From assembly GCA_015066515.1 (NCBI GenBank), contig SVOH01000002.1:104684-168683 (forward strand): a DNA stretch of 64,000 nucleotides, written 5' to 3'. The notes under the pieces are model-generated. The model ran no database searches, was not told the origin of the DNA, and saw only the letters and a program-made list of their open reading frames with translations. This DNA comes from Oscillospiraceae bacterium. Lineage in GTDB: Bacteria; Bacillota; Clostridia; Oscillospirales; Acutalibacteraceae. The position numbers and the translations under genes are program-made. The number at the start of each line of letters is the position of its first letter. Positions within the stretch are counted from its first letter, which is position 1. Below, piece after piece: positions 47,088 to 56,304 of this stretch.

Positions 47088-49145
47088 TTATTTCGTCGCC
47101 ATTGCTTTTATTTGCTCTTGATAAGCTGCAGGCTTTTCCTCGGTGCCGTGTTCCCCCGCGGGATGATATGTAGGCACTATACTTTCAACGAAATTTTTAA
47201 CACTGCTTGGTTCTTCATAACACAGGTGCATAAGCCTTTCAATGTTGATAAACAACTTGTCCGCATCAAAATCTGTTGGGTTACAAATGCTGATAAGTTT
47301 ATTGGGAGTCGTACGCAAGCCCTCGGTTTCCATTAAACGTTCTTCATAAAGCTTTTCACCCGGACGAAGACCGCTGTATTCGATTTTAATATCAACATCG
47401 GGCTTGTAGCCTGAAAGTCTTATAAGATTTCTGGCAAGAGTGTCAATCTTTACTGGTGCACCCATATCGAGCACAAAAATTTCACCGCCGGCAGCATAGG
47501 TTCCTGCCTGCAAAACAAGACTTACCGCCTCAGGTATGGTCATAAAGTAACGTATTATATCAGGGTGTGTAACCCTTACAGGACCGCCTTTTGCAATCTG
47601 TTTTTTAAACACGGGCACAACCGAACCGTTAGAACCTAAAACATTACCAAAACGTACGGCAACGAACTCGGTTCTTATTTTAGTATTTCCAGCAACAAAT
47701 CTATCTTCAACCTCGCTGTCATCATGCTCATAAAGTGGGTGTAGCTTATCAAACTCGCCCTCTTTTATAAGCTTATCAAATGACTGAATAACCATTTCGC
47801 AAAGTCGCTTGCTAGCACCCATAATATTTGTTGGGTTAACCGCTTTGTCCGTACTTATAAGCACAAATCGCTCACAGCCGTTGAGCGTTGCTGCAAATGC
47901 GGTTTTGTAGGTGCCAAGAACATTATTTTTTATTGCTTCGCAAGGGCTGTCTTCCATCAAAGGAACGTGCTTATGCGCCGCCGCATGATAAACCACATCC
48001 GGCTTGTATTTTGAAAAAACATCAAATATTTTGCGGCTATCACGCACAGAACCTATAAGGACTACAAGATCTAACTCCGGATACTCTTCGCGCAATTCTT
48101 GCTGAATATCATAAGCGTTATTTTCATAAATATCAAAAATAATTAACCTTTTAGGGTTATGCCCTGCTATTTGCCGACACAACTCACTACCTATGGAACC
48201 GCCGCCACCTGTTACCAAAATAGTTTTGTCACGCAAAAAAGCAAAAATCTCACTCATATCTACAACTATTGGATCTCTGCCAAGAAGATCCTCAATATCA
48301 ACATTAACAAGTGTGTTTCTGCCAATTTGCTCATCACGAAGCTCAAATATATCAGGAAGTATTTTAAGTTCGCATTCGGTTTCTTTACATATTTCGAGAA
48401 TCTCTCTTTTATCAATGGGTTTAATAGTAGGGATAGTTATATATATTTTATCAATGTTATGTTTTTCAACAAGTTTTGGTATATCGTGTCTATCGCCCGC
48501 AATGCACAGGCCATCAATATACCTGCCTATTTTGTGAGGATTATCATCCACAAGACATACAACTTTATCTTTTGAATCGGTAGCTAGGTTCATATCGTGT
48601 AGTACCATTCTACCCGCAGCACCCGCGCCAACCAACATAACGCGTGACGACTTTTTTGAATTTGCAACCTTGCGGCGTGAACGCTCAAGCAATATAAATC
48701 TATACGAAAAGCGAATAAAAAGCACAAACATAAATTGAAGTATTGTACCAAAAATGTAGTAGGTATAAGGCATTCTATTTATGCCATTTAAATTTAGTGC
48801 ATTAATTAGCACAGTTATTCCAATAGTGTGCACCACAAAAGAACAAATTGTGGCATACAACACATTGAAAAATTCTCGATAAGAAGCAAATGTCCATACG
48901 CTACGATAAAGCTTGAAACCGGAAAAAATCATTAAACCAAGAATCGTATTTATTGGAGCAAACTTAAGCCATGCCTGTACATACTCCTCCGCCGAGTTCA
49001 ACAACGTATTTATTTCACAGTCAAATCTCAACCAAAGCGCTAGTATATAAGAAAAGTTAATAACAAACGCATCATATATAAAAAGCAATACTTTTGCCAC
49101 AGCGCCACGATTAACTGAAAATCTTTTGCTTATATTTTTTCGCAT
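47088..49145 (-). CDS. Nucleoside-diphosphate-sugar 4,6-dehydratase, CapD/FlaA1-like
   Basis: 685 residues from ATG 49145 behind AGAGGG. Four membrane helices in the first about 150 residues, a first Rossmann region (VMLVGAGAAGRMVLHD), and a second with VTGGGGSIGSELCRQI and the catalytic segment AFAATLNGCERFVLISTDKA where Lys is retained. This is the membrane-bound type (PglF/WbpM/CapD) that makes UDP-4-keto-6-deoxy-GlcNAc for capsule or glycan synthesis. No other glycan-assembly genes are adjacent. Its own terminator side seems to be occupied by the mobile element. Confidence 0.93.
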   Translation of the reverse strand: MRKNISKRFSVNRGAVAKVLLFIYDAFVINFSYILALWLRFDCEINTLLNSAEEYVQAWLKFAPINTILGLMIFSGFKLYRSVWTFASYREFFNVLYATICSFVVHTIGITVLINALNLNGINRMPYTYYIFGTILQFMFVLFIRFSYRFILLERSRRKVANSKKSSRVMLVGAGAAGRMVLHDMNLATDSKDKVVCLVDDNPHKIGRYIDGLCIAGDRHDIPKLVEKHNIDKIYITIPTIKPIDKREILEICKETECELKILPDIFELRDEQIGRNTLVNVDIEDLLGRDPIVVDMSEIFAFLRDKTILVTGGGGSIGSELCRQIAGHNPKRLIIFDIYENNAYDIQQELREEYPELDLVVLIGSVRDSRKIFDVFSKYKPDVVYHAAAHKHVPLMEDSPCEAIKNNVLGTYKTAFAATLNGCERFVLISTDKAVNPTNIMGASKRLCEMVIQSFDKLIKEGEFDKLHPLYEHDDSEVEDRFVAGNTKIRTEFVAVRFGNVLGSNGSVVPVFKKQIAKGGPVRVTHPDIIRYFMTIPEAVSLVLQAGTYAAGGEIFVLDMGAPVKIDTLARNLIRLSGYKPDVDIKIEYSGLRPGEKLYEERLMETEGLRTTPNKLISICNPTDFDADKLFINIERLMHLCYEEPSSVKNFVESIVPTYHPAGEHGTEEKPAAYQEQIKAMATK

Positions 49146-49215
49146 ACTATCCCTCTTTAACATAACACTACATTATAATATTACAACAAATTTTAAAATC
49201 TGTCAAGAAATATAA

Positions 49216-49251
49216 ACAGCACCGCACATTAGTTCAATGTGCGGTGCTGTT
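49216..49251 (-). terminator. Terminator of the sipL-like gene
   Basis: ACAGCACCGCACATT and AATGTGCGGTGCTGT, perfect 15-base arms with a 5-base loop. Confidence 0.88.
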
Positions 49252-49255
49252 TATA

Positions 49256-50788
49256 TTAGTTGTTGGGTATTAAAATCATTTTATCTAAAGAAATTGTATC
49301 GTCACTTATTTCGTTTATCTGCTTTAGTTCCTCTACATCGGCAAAATAATGTCTTGCAATATCCCATATTTTTTCACCAGCTGATGCAAAATACACTGTC
49401 ATAGCAGCGTAATTTTTTTTGGTTATAGGCTTACTGTCATTTATTTTTATATCGGTAATAAGCGGCATTTTATTGCACTTATAAATTGCAGCACAGATAT
49501 TAAGCTCTACCCTAAGTTCCATACTACACTCGCTGGTAATTGTGTAATTAGCACCTGTTACCGTAACAGTGGGTGTGCATTTGAATTCGCCGTCGGTATT
49601 CATTGGATGATTATACTCAAAATTTATAGTTTTTTCATAAAATACAGGTATCATTTCGCTGTCTTGAGCTATGATAAAAGCGGTTACCTCTCCGCATACG
49701 CACATCATTCCATCACAGAATTTTACAGTATCGGTATGTACCTCACACCACATATCGCAAACCGAAGAAAGTGTACCCTCAGAAAATTCAAAATTTTTCT
49801 TGCAACTAAAGTTTTGATTTATAGTATCGCATATTTTATTAAAACAAATATCATTTTTATTTATTTCTGCCTCATATTTACGTGAGTAAGCATCAACGAT
49901 TACAGCAACGTCATTATTACAGCAGCATTCACTTGTAACAAGTAGTTTTGCAGTAAGCATAAGATTTCTGCACTGGCCTGTAGCGGTTACACGGGGTTTG
50001 ATTTCAAGATGGGCAATGCTTACCTTTGACTCACAATCGCAGGCGTCAGTTATACCCTCAATTTCTATGAGCTGACTAAACGGCAACTGGTATCTAACCG
50101 ACTGGGGACTTCCACTTCCATCTGGTGCATATAAAATTTTTACAGCCATTTCACCCTTCACTACCGATTTACCCGCCATTATTTTTGTATCGGTTATAGT
50201 GGCTGCCGCATCATATCTTATAACGCAACGTATGTCCGGTTGACCTTGACCTAATTCTATTTCTTCTTCTATTAGTAGATACTTATCTGCCATACCCATA
50301 GGCACAGTTGCAGGCACGTTATCTCTTAGTAATTCTATATTGCAATCATCACAGTCTGATATAACATTTGTAAGGTGTCGGCGCGTAAGTGTTACATAAA
50401 TACCTGCCGCACCGTGAATATCAATCTTTCTGCCAGTTACTGCGCGGCAATTTATATATTCACACTTTGTTTTCACACTAAGCATACACCCCTCAGTGCT
50501 AGTACCGGTATCAAAATTTTTAGAAAACGGATATTGATATTCATAAGAGCTTACACAATTATCGGCGCCGCAATAAATAACCGTTACCGTAACACAACCA
50601 TCAATGGAAATATGATTTCCGTTAACAGACTTTGATGAAATTCTAGAGACCGCACGGCATTTCAATATCTTTGATATATCTGCATAATAGTCGGGCAATG
50701 TGAAATCTATATCTATAGGCTGCTCTGCCGATTCACAAAAAACTGTAGATAGGCTGAATACACTTGTTTTTAAATTTTTTTGTTCCAT
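49256..50788 (-). CDS. sipL: SipL-like spore coat morphogenesis protein (SPOCS domains and LysM)
   Basis: 510 residues. Three repeated SPOCS/DUF3794 beta domains (about 20-160, 160-290, 300-440) with the recurring Cys-rich strands, and a C-terminal LysM at about 465-508 (YFASAGEKIWDIARHYFADVEELKQIN). This architecture is that of SipL, which links the coat protein SpoIVA to the forespore in Clostridia. The protein is unusually rich in Cys in its middle part. It has a single-gene layout with terminator, and expression by a mother-cell sigma factor is likely but no promoter is clear. Confidence 0.9.
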   Translation of the reverse strand: MEQKNLKTSVFSLSTVFCESAEQPIDIDFTLPDYYADISKILKCRAVSRISSKSVNGNHISIDGCVTVTVIYCGADNCVSSYEYQYPFSKNFDTGTSTEGCMLSVKTKCEYINCRAVTGRKIDIHGAAGIYVTLTRRHLTNVISDCDDCNIELLRDNVPATVPMGMADKYLLIEEEIELGQGQPDIRCVIRYDAAATITDTKIMAGKSVVKGEMAVKILYAPDGSGSPQSVRYQLPFSQLIEIEGITDACDCESKVSIAHLEIKPRVTATGQCRNLMLTAKLLVTSECCCNNDVAVIVDAYSRKYEAEINKNDICFNKICDTINQNFSCKKNFEFSEGTLSSVCDMWCEVHTDTVKFCDGMMCVCGEVTAFIIAQDSEMIPVFYEKTINFEYNHPMNTDGEFKCTPTVTVTGANYTITSECSMELRVELNICAAIYKCNKMPLITDIKINDSKPITKKNYAAMTVYFASAGEKIWDIARHYFADVEELKQINEISDDTISLDKMILIPNN

Positions 50789-50850
50789 TTATATACACAC
50801 TCCAAAATGCTTTTTAGTAAATTATATTCAGCCATTAAAAAACTTATGAT

Positions 50851-50880
50851 AAAAAAACAACGGCTATTAAGCCGTTGTTT
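50851..50880 (-). terminator. Terminator of the 50897 lipoprotein gene
   Basis: AACAACGGC and GCCGTTGTT pair around TATTAA, with T7 on the minus strand. Confidence 0.88.
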
Positions 50881-50896
50881 GAATTGGTAAAATTTA

Positions 50897-51553
50897 TTAT
50901 GAAACTTTTGTAAAGGTTACAGGATGCAAATCAGAGAAAGGACCTCCATCTTCATAGCCTTCGCCCTCAAGTAATTTTAATATGTCGCCTGAAATTTCAC
51001 AAATTTCATATGCGCTTTCATCGACACCATATTCTAAACCTGCAGACATAAATAACTTATCGCCATTAACCTTGAAATTACCTTCTCCATTAATTGCCTC
51101 TAACATACCATCGACAGTTTCGTCTAACATTTCATCATCAAAGGAATCATCCATAAGCTCGTCCATTGTCATACCTAATGCATCGAGTGCCTCTTGAACT
51201 GTTACAGTAATGCCCTCGCCTTTAAAATAATTGGTAAGATAATCCTCCATACCAAGAGTTAAATCATCTACCATTTTTTCCATAGCTTTTTCGATGGATT
51301 CTTCCTCAACGTACATAGAATATGTACCGTCATCATTAAACTCTAAAAACATAACAACAGAAAAATCGGTGAGTGTAAAATAATCACCCATATCTTCATT
51401 GTTAGCCAACTCTTCATTCATAATGTCGGTTAAATCAAGAGTAGCTTTCCATTTGCCTATGTAGTTGCTTTGTTCACCAAAGCAACCGGTCAAGGTAAAC
51501 ATTACTGAGAATAACATTACCAAACACATTAGTAGCGATAAAATCTTTTTCAT
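50897..51553 (-). CDS. Acidic lipoprotein of unknown function
   Basis: 218 residues with lipobox LTGC (Cys at 28). The mature part is strongly acidic and Met-rich (ALGMTMDELMDDSFDDEML) with a beta pattern beginning NYIGKWKATLDL and ending FSDLHPVTFTKVS, resembling lipocalin-like or DUF4923-type small lipoproteins. It should be tethered to the outer membrane face. No partner is obvious; the short gene downstream at 51659 is separated by a terminator. Confidence 0.6.
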   Translation of the reverse strand: MKKILSLLMCLVMLFSVMFTLTGCFGEQSNYIGKWKATLDLTDIMNEELANNEDMGDYFTLTDFSVVMFLEFNDDGTYSMYVEEESIEKAMEKMVDDLTLGMEDYLTNYFKGEGITVTVQEALDALGMTMDELMDDSFDDEMLDETVDGMLEAINGEGNFKVNGDKLFMSAGLEYGVDESAYEICEISGDILKLLEGEGYEDGGPFSDLHPVTFTKVS

Positions 51554-51619
51554 AAATAGTCCCCCTAAAAAATAATTATACTACAATTTTAATCTTATGC
51601 CTTTAGATTGTCAAGTAAA

Positions 51620-51652
51620 AACATCGTAACAAGCATAGCTTGTTACGATGTT
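51620..51652 (-). terminator. Terminator of the 51659 small gene
   Basis: AACATCGTAACAAGC and GCTTGTTACGATGTT are perfect 15-base arms around ATA. Confidence 0.85.
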
Positions 51653-51658
51653 GATTCT

Positions 51659-51811
51659 TTATTGCTCTTCTTCTGCCTCGGGCACTTCACACTCAAGATA
51701 ACCGTCTTTAATTCTATTTTTTTGTGTTATACGGTCAAATATAAACAGTGCGCCTATAACCGCAGAAAAAACGCCAACTATTGTTCCTAAAAACTTTAAA
51801 AATCCTTTCAT
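51659..51811 (-). CDS. 50-residue single-pass membrane protein
   Basis: A short frame from ATG 51811 behind GGGAGG. It begins MKGFLKFLGTIVGVFSAVIG, has one membrane segment at about 3-25, and ends in a charged tail (KDGYLECEVPEAEEEQ). It has its own ribosome site and a perfect terminator, which argues that it is expressed. Role unknown; small membrane proteins of this plan often modulate larger membrane partners, but none is identified here. Confidence 0.65.
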   Translation of the reverse strand: MKGFLKFLGTIVGVFSAVIGALFIFDRITQKNRIKDGYLECEVPEAEEEQ

Positions 51812-51883
51812 TATGAAATACCTCCCATATTTTTATTACTTTATTTTATAATCCACTTTTTTAGGTGAATTGTCAAGTGTTTT

Positions 51884-53422
51884 TTACATAAACGGTGCAA
51901 AAAGATGTAAAATCGCGCGTTTAAGCCGCACAAAAACCGAAGATTTTTTCATTTTTTTAAGTGTAATTTCCTCACACTGTAATAAAAGAGAGTTGAAATG
52001 CTCTTTTATGTCGAGAACAGTTTGATTATCACACATCCATACACCGCACTCAAAGTGCATTATAAAGCTTCTATAATCCATATTAACAGTTCCCACAGTT
52101 GCAACCGAATCGTCAGAAACAAAGAATTTTGAATGTATAAAGCCGGGTGTATATTCGTAAATTCTAACCCCCGCTTCAAGCAGGTCGTAATAATTGTACT
52201 GCGTTACTGGGTGAACATACCATTTATCAGGAATATGCGGCGTTATAATACGCACATCAATTCCCGACTTGGCGGCAAGACGCAAGCATTCTTTCATAGA
52301 ATTATCGATTATAAGATACGGTGTTGCAATATAAACGTAACGATGCGCCGAATTAAGTATTTGCATATAAATACCTTCGGCAGGATTTTTATCGTCAAGT
52401 GGGCCGTCGGCGTATGGTAACAAAAATCCTTTTTCCAACACCTTTTCCTCAGAGATGTGTGCCGTATAATCTATATTCTTACCAGTTGTGAACTCCCAAG
52501 TACTGCAAAACATTGCCAAAAAGCTTTTTACAGCATCGCCCTTTATAATAGCCGCGCAGTCCATCCAATAACCAAAGCGCTCAAGCTCGTTTATATATTC
52601 GTCTGCTATATTAAGACCGCCTGTTATAGCCACCTTACCGTCTATGACAACGATTTTACGATGATTGCGGTTGTTCATAAAAATATCCATTGAAGGCCTT
52701 ATTTTGTTAAATACCGCTATCTCTATACCCTTCTTACGAAGTCGTTTAATAAAGGTTTTGTTTTGCCGCTTGATCGAACCAAAATCGTCAAACAATACCT
52801 TAACTTCTACACCTTCGCGCACCTTTTTTTCGAGTATATCACATACAGCCGACCACATTTTGCCCTCGGCAATTATAAAAAACTCGATATAAATATATTT
52901 TTGTGCCTTGTGAAGTTCCTCTAAAAAGCGTGGTAAAAACACCTCACCCGGAGCTAAAAACTCGCAGGACGAATTTTTATAAAGCGGATATCCAGATTCA
53001 AGCCTTAAATAATCGGCCTGTCGCGAGTGAAGGCCATCACTGTAACGAAGTGTTTCGTGAGCGGAATCATTTTTTGGCAGCTTTTCGATGTATTTTTTCT
53101 CGCATTTATACATTCGCTTTTTTATATGCGGCAATACTCGACCGCCACCTAGTAGCATATACGCCAAAACGCCAAAGATAGGGACTGCTAAAATAAAGAT
53201 TATCCAAAGTATTTTATAGCTTGATTTACCGCTTGAGTTGGTTATATAAAAAACCATTATGACAGCAAGTATTGTACAAAGTGTGTTTATAAAGAAATAA
53301 TGCTCCGATAAGCCCATCATCATAATGACAACAAACAATATTTGAACTATAAGTGAAATCGCCGAGAAAACAATATGTGTCGGAAACGGTATACCACGTT
53401 TTTGCTTGGAATTTTGCTTCAT
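51884..53422 (-). CDS. cls: Cardiolipin synthase
   Basis: 512 residues from ATG 53422 behind AAGGGGGAG. Two N-terminal membrane helices (about 17-62) are followed by two HKD motifs, NHRKIVVIDGKVAITGG near 240 and IHSKFFVSDDSVATVGT near 425, the pair characteristic of the phospholipase D superfamily. The enzyme joins two phosphatidylglycerol molecules to give cardiolipin and glycerol at the membrane. Length fits the Bacillus ClsA type. Confidence 0.95.
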   Translation of the reverse strand: MKQNSKQKRGIPFPTHIVFSAISLIVQILFVVIMMMGLSEHYFFINTLCTILAVIMVFYITNSSGKSSYKILWIIFILAVPIFGVLAYMLLGGGRVLPHIKKRMYKCEKKYIEKLPKNDSAHETLRYSDGLHSRQADYLRLESGYPLYKNSSCEFLAPGEVFLPRFLEELHKAQKYIYIEFFIIAEGKMWSAVCDILEKKVREGVEVKVLFDDFGSIKRQNKTFIKRLRKKGIEIAVFNKIRPSMDIFMNNRNHRKIVVIDGKVAITGGLNIADEYINELERFGYWMDCAAIIKGDAVKSFLAMFCSTWEFTTGKNIDYTAHISEEKVLEKGFLLPYADGPLDDKNPAEGIYMQILNSAHRYVYIATPYLIIDNSMKECLRLAAKSGIDVRIITPHIPDKWYVHPVTQYNYYDLLEAGVRIYEYTPGFIHSKFFVSDDSVATVGTVNMDYRSFIMHFECGVWMCDNQTVLDIKEHFNSLLLQCEEITLKKMKKSSVFVRLKRAILHLFAPFM

Positions 53423-53574
53423 TTTAACTCCCCCTTTACACAATATATTTATTATACTTATTTTACCATTAAATTATGAACAAATCTACCAAGACCAAAA
53501 AATCCCCTACAGCTTTAGCCGCAAGAGAATTTTTGGTGTATGTATGTTATGTTTTATTCGTGCAGTGACAAGTA

Positions 53575-53763
53575 TCATTTATCGACATACTGTTGCGTAT
53601 TACAGCCACAGCAACACGTAGATTTGTTGTTTTTGTTGCCGCAGGCCTTACAGCCCGACGGACAACCAATGCATTTTGCACCGTTTTTCTTGGCCCTTAT
53701 GATATATATTATGGCGGCAGCCAAGATAACCACTATAACTGCTAATGCTATATAATCTCCCAT
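53575..53763 (-). CDS. FeoB-associated Cys-rich membrane protein
   Basis: 62 residues: one membrane segment at 4-23, then CIGCPSGCKACGNKNN and a CCCGC cluster. This plan is the FeoB-associated Cys-rich protein family, which is encoded beside feoB in many Firmicutes and may handle iron or thiols at the inner face. It starts 13 bases after the feoB stop and is the last gene of the feoA-feoB set. Confidence 0.9.
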   Translation of the reverse strand: MGDYIALAVIVVILAAAIIYIIRAKKNGAKCIGCPSGCKACGNKNNKSTCCCGCNTQQYVDK

Positions 53764-53776
53764 AAGTTTCTCCTTA

Positions 53777-55816
53777 CTATTTAGTAGCTACCTTTTCTTT
53801 AGCCTTTGCAGTGTATTCTGTTTTTAACTTTTTATTTGTATTAATAATAAGCGCAACCACTATTGCTACCATACCAAGCACTGCTATAAGTCCCGGTACA
53901 AACGCCTCACCTAATGTACCCGATACAATAAGTGTACCAATCTGATAGATTATAAATGCTACTGTATAACCCACCGCAAGCTGCAAACCAATACCGCCCC
54001 AAAGCCATTTTGCGCTTTTCATTTCGGCGTTCATAGCGCCTATAGCCGCAAAGCAAGGAGGAGTATAAAGGTTAAACATTAAGTATGCCAAAGCCGCAGC
54101 CTTTGTAAGACCCATAACCAGCGCAACCTCGTTGGCGCCACCTATAAGCGCTAATTCATCAGTATCGATAAAGTTAGTAACCGAGAAGCAAACAGCCAGT
54201 GTACCTACAACGTTTTCTTTAGCAATAAAGCCAGTAACTGCTGCTGCTGCCAACTGCCATGAAAGAACACCTACGATCGGCACTAAAAGATATGCAAACG
54301 GACCTGCAATAGATGCAAGAATTGAGTCGCTTGCGGTTTCATTAGCGGCTGTAAATTTCCAAGTAAATGTTTGCATAAGCTGAACTGCTGTATTACAAAC
54401 AAGTATAATGGTAGCAGCCTTAACTATATATGACCAACCACGTGAGCACATTGATTTGAATGCGCCCCAAAAAGATGGAACCTTATATTCGGGAAGTTCG
54501 ATAATAAAGAATGATTTACGTGCTTTATGACCTGCAATCTTGTTTACAAGAAGTGCACCAAGGAAAATAAGTAATATACCTGCAAGGTAGCATACTGTAC
54601 TTACCCAACCGGCGTTATCAAAGAATGTGCCGGCAAAGAGTGCAATTACAGGTATTTTTGCACCACAGGGCATAAAAGGTGCGAGCATTGCCGTCGCTCT
54701 GCGCTCACGCTCATTACGAATAGTGCGGCTTGCCATAACACCGGGAACGGCACAACCAATTGTAATAACAAACGGAATAACCGATTTACCCGAAAGACCA
54801 ACCTTTTTAAATATTGGGTCAAGTACCACAGCCACACGTGACATATAACCACAATCTTCGAGTAAAGCTATAATAAAATACATTACCATAACAAGAGGCA
54901 GGAAACCGATAACTGCTATAACACCACCTATAATGCCGTCAACGAGAATTGCAGAAATCAATGGGTTTTCTACAAATCCGCCAATCCACCCCTGAAACAT
55001 TTCAAGTAATGGTACAAGTCCCAGTATGGTACTACCCGACTCAAATTCATAACCGTCAGCAATAAATGGGCCCACCCAAGCCTGCGAAATCTGAAACACA
55101 AGCCACATAACAACGGCAAAGATTGGAATACCGAGCCACTTGTTTGTAAGAACGGCATCAATCTTATCACCTATGTTCTTGTCCTTGGTGAGAACCTTAC
55201 GTGTTTCAACCTCTTTTACAATCTTGTTTACAAATTCAAAACGTTTACGGTCGGCAGCTACAACCGACTTTTTATCGGTAAGATCAATATCGCTTTGAAC
55301 GTAAGGTGCTGTCTGATATTTTCCCAATGTAGCTACAGCCGCTTCAATCACAGCCTTTAGGCCGTCCGACGAAGTGGAAACAGTTTCTATCACAGGACAA
55401 CCGAGTTTTTGTGAAAGAAGTTTTTCATCAATTACGGTTTCTTTCTTTTCGTTAATATCACTCTTATTAAGCGCTACAACAACAGGAATACCGAGTTCTA
55501 AAAGCTGTGTTGTAAAGAAAAGGCTACGGCTTAGGTTAGTGGCATCTACTATGTTGATAATAACATCGGGATTTTCGCTTTTAACGTATGTACTTGTAAT
55601 ACTTTCCTCGCTTGTAAACGGCGACATTGAATACGCACCCGGAAGGTCAACAGCTATAAGCTGTTCTTCTGCCTCATAGTACGCCTTTTTGATTGGACTT
55701 TCCTTTTTGTCAACCGTAACGCCTGCCCAGTTACCTACCTTTTCATTGCGGCCGGTAATAGCGTTGTACATTGTGGTTTTACCGCTGTTAGGGTTGCCTG
55801 TAAGAGCTATTCTCAT
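53777..55816 (-). CDS. feoB: Ferrous iron transporter FeoB
   Basis: 679 residues from ATG 55816. N-terminal G domain: GNPNSGKTT at 7-15, the G2 Thr, DLPGAYS (G3) and ALNKSDI (G4). The membrane part has two Gate motifs (IIALLEDCGYMSRVAVVLD and a later one) and about ten helices. It is somewhat shorter than the about 700-770 of many FeoB proteins because the cytoplasmic spacer is small. It imports Fe2+. The gap to feoA contains the third operator palindrome (55832-55849). Confidence 0.96.
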   Translation of the reverse strand: MRIALTGNPNSGKTTMYNAITGRNEKVGNWAGVTVDKKESPIKKAYYEAEEQLIAVDLPGAYSMSPFTSEESITSTYVKSENPDVIINIVDATNLSRSLFFTTQLLELGIPVVVALNKSDINEKKETVIDEKLLSQKLGCPVIETVSTSSDGLKAVIEAAVATLGKYQTAPYVQSDIDLTDKKSVVAADRKRFEFVNKIVKEVETRKVLTKDKNIGDKIDAVLTNKWLGIPIFAVVMWLVFQISQAWVGPFIADGYEFESGSTILGLVPLLEMFQGWIGGFVENPLISAILVDGIIGGVIAVIGFLPLVMVMYFIIALLEDCGYMSRVAVVLDPIFKKVGLSGKSVIPFVITIGCAVPGVMASRTIRNERERRATAMLAPFMPCGAKIPVIALFAGTFFDNAGWVSTVCYLAGILLIFLGALLVNKIAGHKARKSFFIIELPEYKVPSFWGAFKSMCSRGWSYIVKAATIILVCNTAVQLMQTFTWKFTAANETASDSILASIAGPFAYLLVPIVGVLSWQLAAAAVTGFIAKENVVGTLAVCFSVTNFIDTDELALIGGANEVALVMGLTKAAALAYLMFNLYTPPCFAAIGAMNAEMKSAKWLWGGIGLQLAVGYTVAFIIYQIGTLIVSGTLGEAFVPGLIAVLGMVAIVVALIINTNKKLKTEYTAKAKEKVATK

Positions 55817-55831
55817 ATTGTTTCTCCTTTT

Positions 55832-55849
55832 AGTTAGCGGCGGCTAACT
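55832..55849. promoter_or_regulatory. GTTAG-N6-CTAAC operator 3, before feoB
   Basis: AGTTAGCGGCGGCTAACT shares the GTTAG-N6-CTAAC plan of the two sites upstream of feoA. It lies just ahead of the feoB ribosome site, where it could act as an internal operator or as an mRNA hairpin. Confidence 0.65.
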
Positions 55850-55892
55850 ACGATTTAAAAATTAAGCGGCTGCACCCGTCGCTTTGATTTTT

Positions 55893-56120
55893 CTATTCAA
55901 AAACTTCGATTGCAGCAGCAAGCCCGCTGTCAATGCTATATCTGCTATCCTTTATAGATACAACACACGTCTTTTTTTTGTGCGCTACTACGGTAATTGG
56001 CTCACCGCTATAGCAACCGAGCGAAAACAAAAACGCATCTAACTCTTCGTCGTCGGTAACAATATCTTTAATTATGTACTCCTTACCCTCGACAGCAGTT
56101 GTTAAATTCATTTTGCTCAC
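55893..56120 (-). CDS. feoA: FeoA-domain protein
   Basis: 75 residues behind GAGGTG. The SH3-like FeoA fold is seen in KDIVTDDEELDAFLFSLGCYSGEPITVV and the ending SRYSIDSGLAAAIEVFE. FeoA is a small cytosolic partner of FeoB. It is the first gene after the iron-regulated promoter at 56184-56212, which is overlapped by palindromic operators. Confidence 0.93.
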   Translation of the reverse strand: MSKMNLTTAVEGKEYIIKDIVTDDEELDAFLFSLGCYSGEPITVVAHKKKTCVVSIKDSRYSIDSGLAAAIEVFE

Positions 56121-56123
56121 CTC

Positions 56124-56141
56124 GGTTAGTTTAGGCTAACT
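56124..56141. promoter_or_regulatory. GTTAG-N6-CTAAC operator 2, in the feoA leader
   Basis: GGTTAGTTTAGGCTAACT, four bases before the feoA ATG. Same plan as sites 1 and 3. Confidence 0.7.
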
Positions 56142-56158
56142 TGTATGCCTAAAATATT

Positions 56159-56176
56159 GGTTAGTCCCTGCTAACC
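56159..56176. promoter_or_regulatory. GTTAG-N6-CTAAC operator 1, at the feoA start site
   Basis: GGTTAGTCCCTGCTAACC, a perfect inverted repeat with a 6-base centre placed directly after the minus-10 box, where bound repressor would block transcription. The DtxR-type gene next door is the likely source. Confidence 0.75.
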
Positions 56177-56183
56177 ATATGAT

Positions 56184-56212
56184 ATAATACATCTGTTTCC
56201 ACAATTTGTCAA
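56184..56212 (-). promoter_or_regulatory. Sigma-A promoter of feoA-feoB
   Basis: Minus strand TTGACA (56207-56212), 17 bases, TATTAT (56184-56189), next to operator 1. Confidence 0.85.
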
Positions 56213-56251
56213 GCACTTTTTTAAAAAATTTTTAAGCAAAATTTGTACGGC

Positions 56252-56280
56252 TTGAAATTTGTTTTAATCTATGTTATTAT
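56252..56280 (+). promoter_or_regulatory. Sigma-A promoter of the DtxR-type regulator
   Basis: TTGAAA (56252-56257), 17 bases, TATTAT (56275-56280), about 25 bases before the start codon. No GTTAG-N6-CTAAC site overlaps it. Confidence 0.7.
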
Positions 56281-56304
56281 GAATATATAAATGGGGTGTT
56301 TTTT

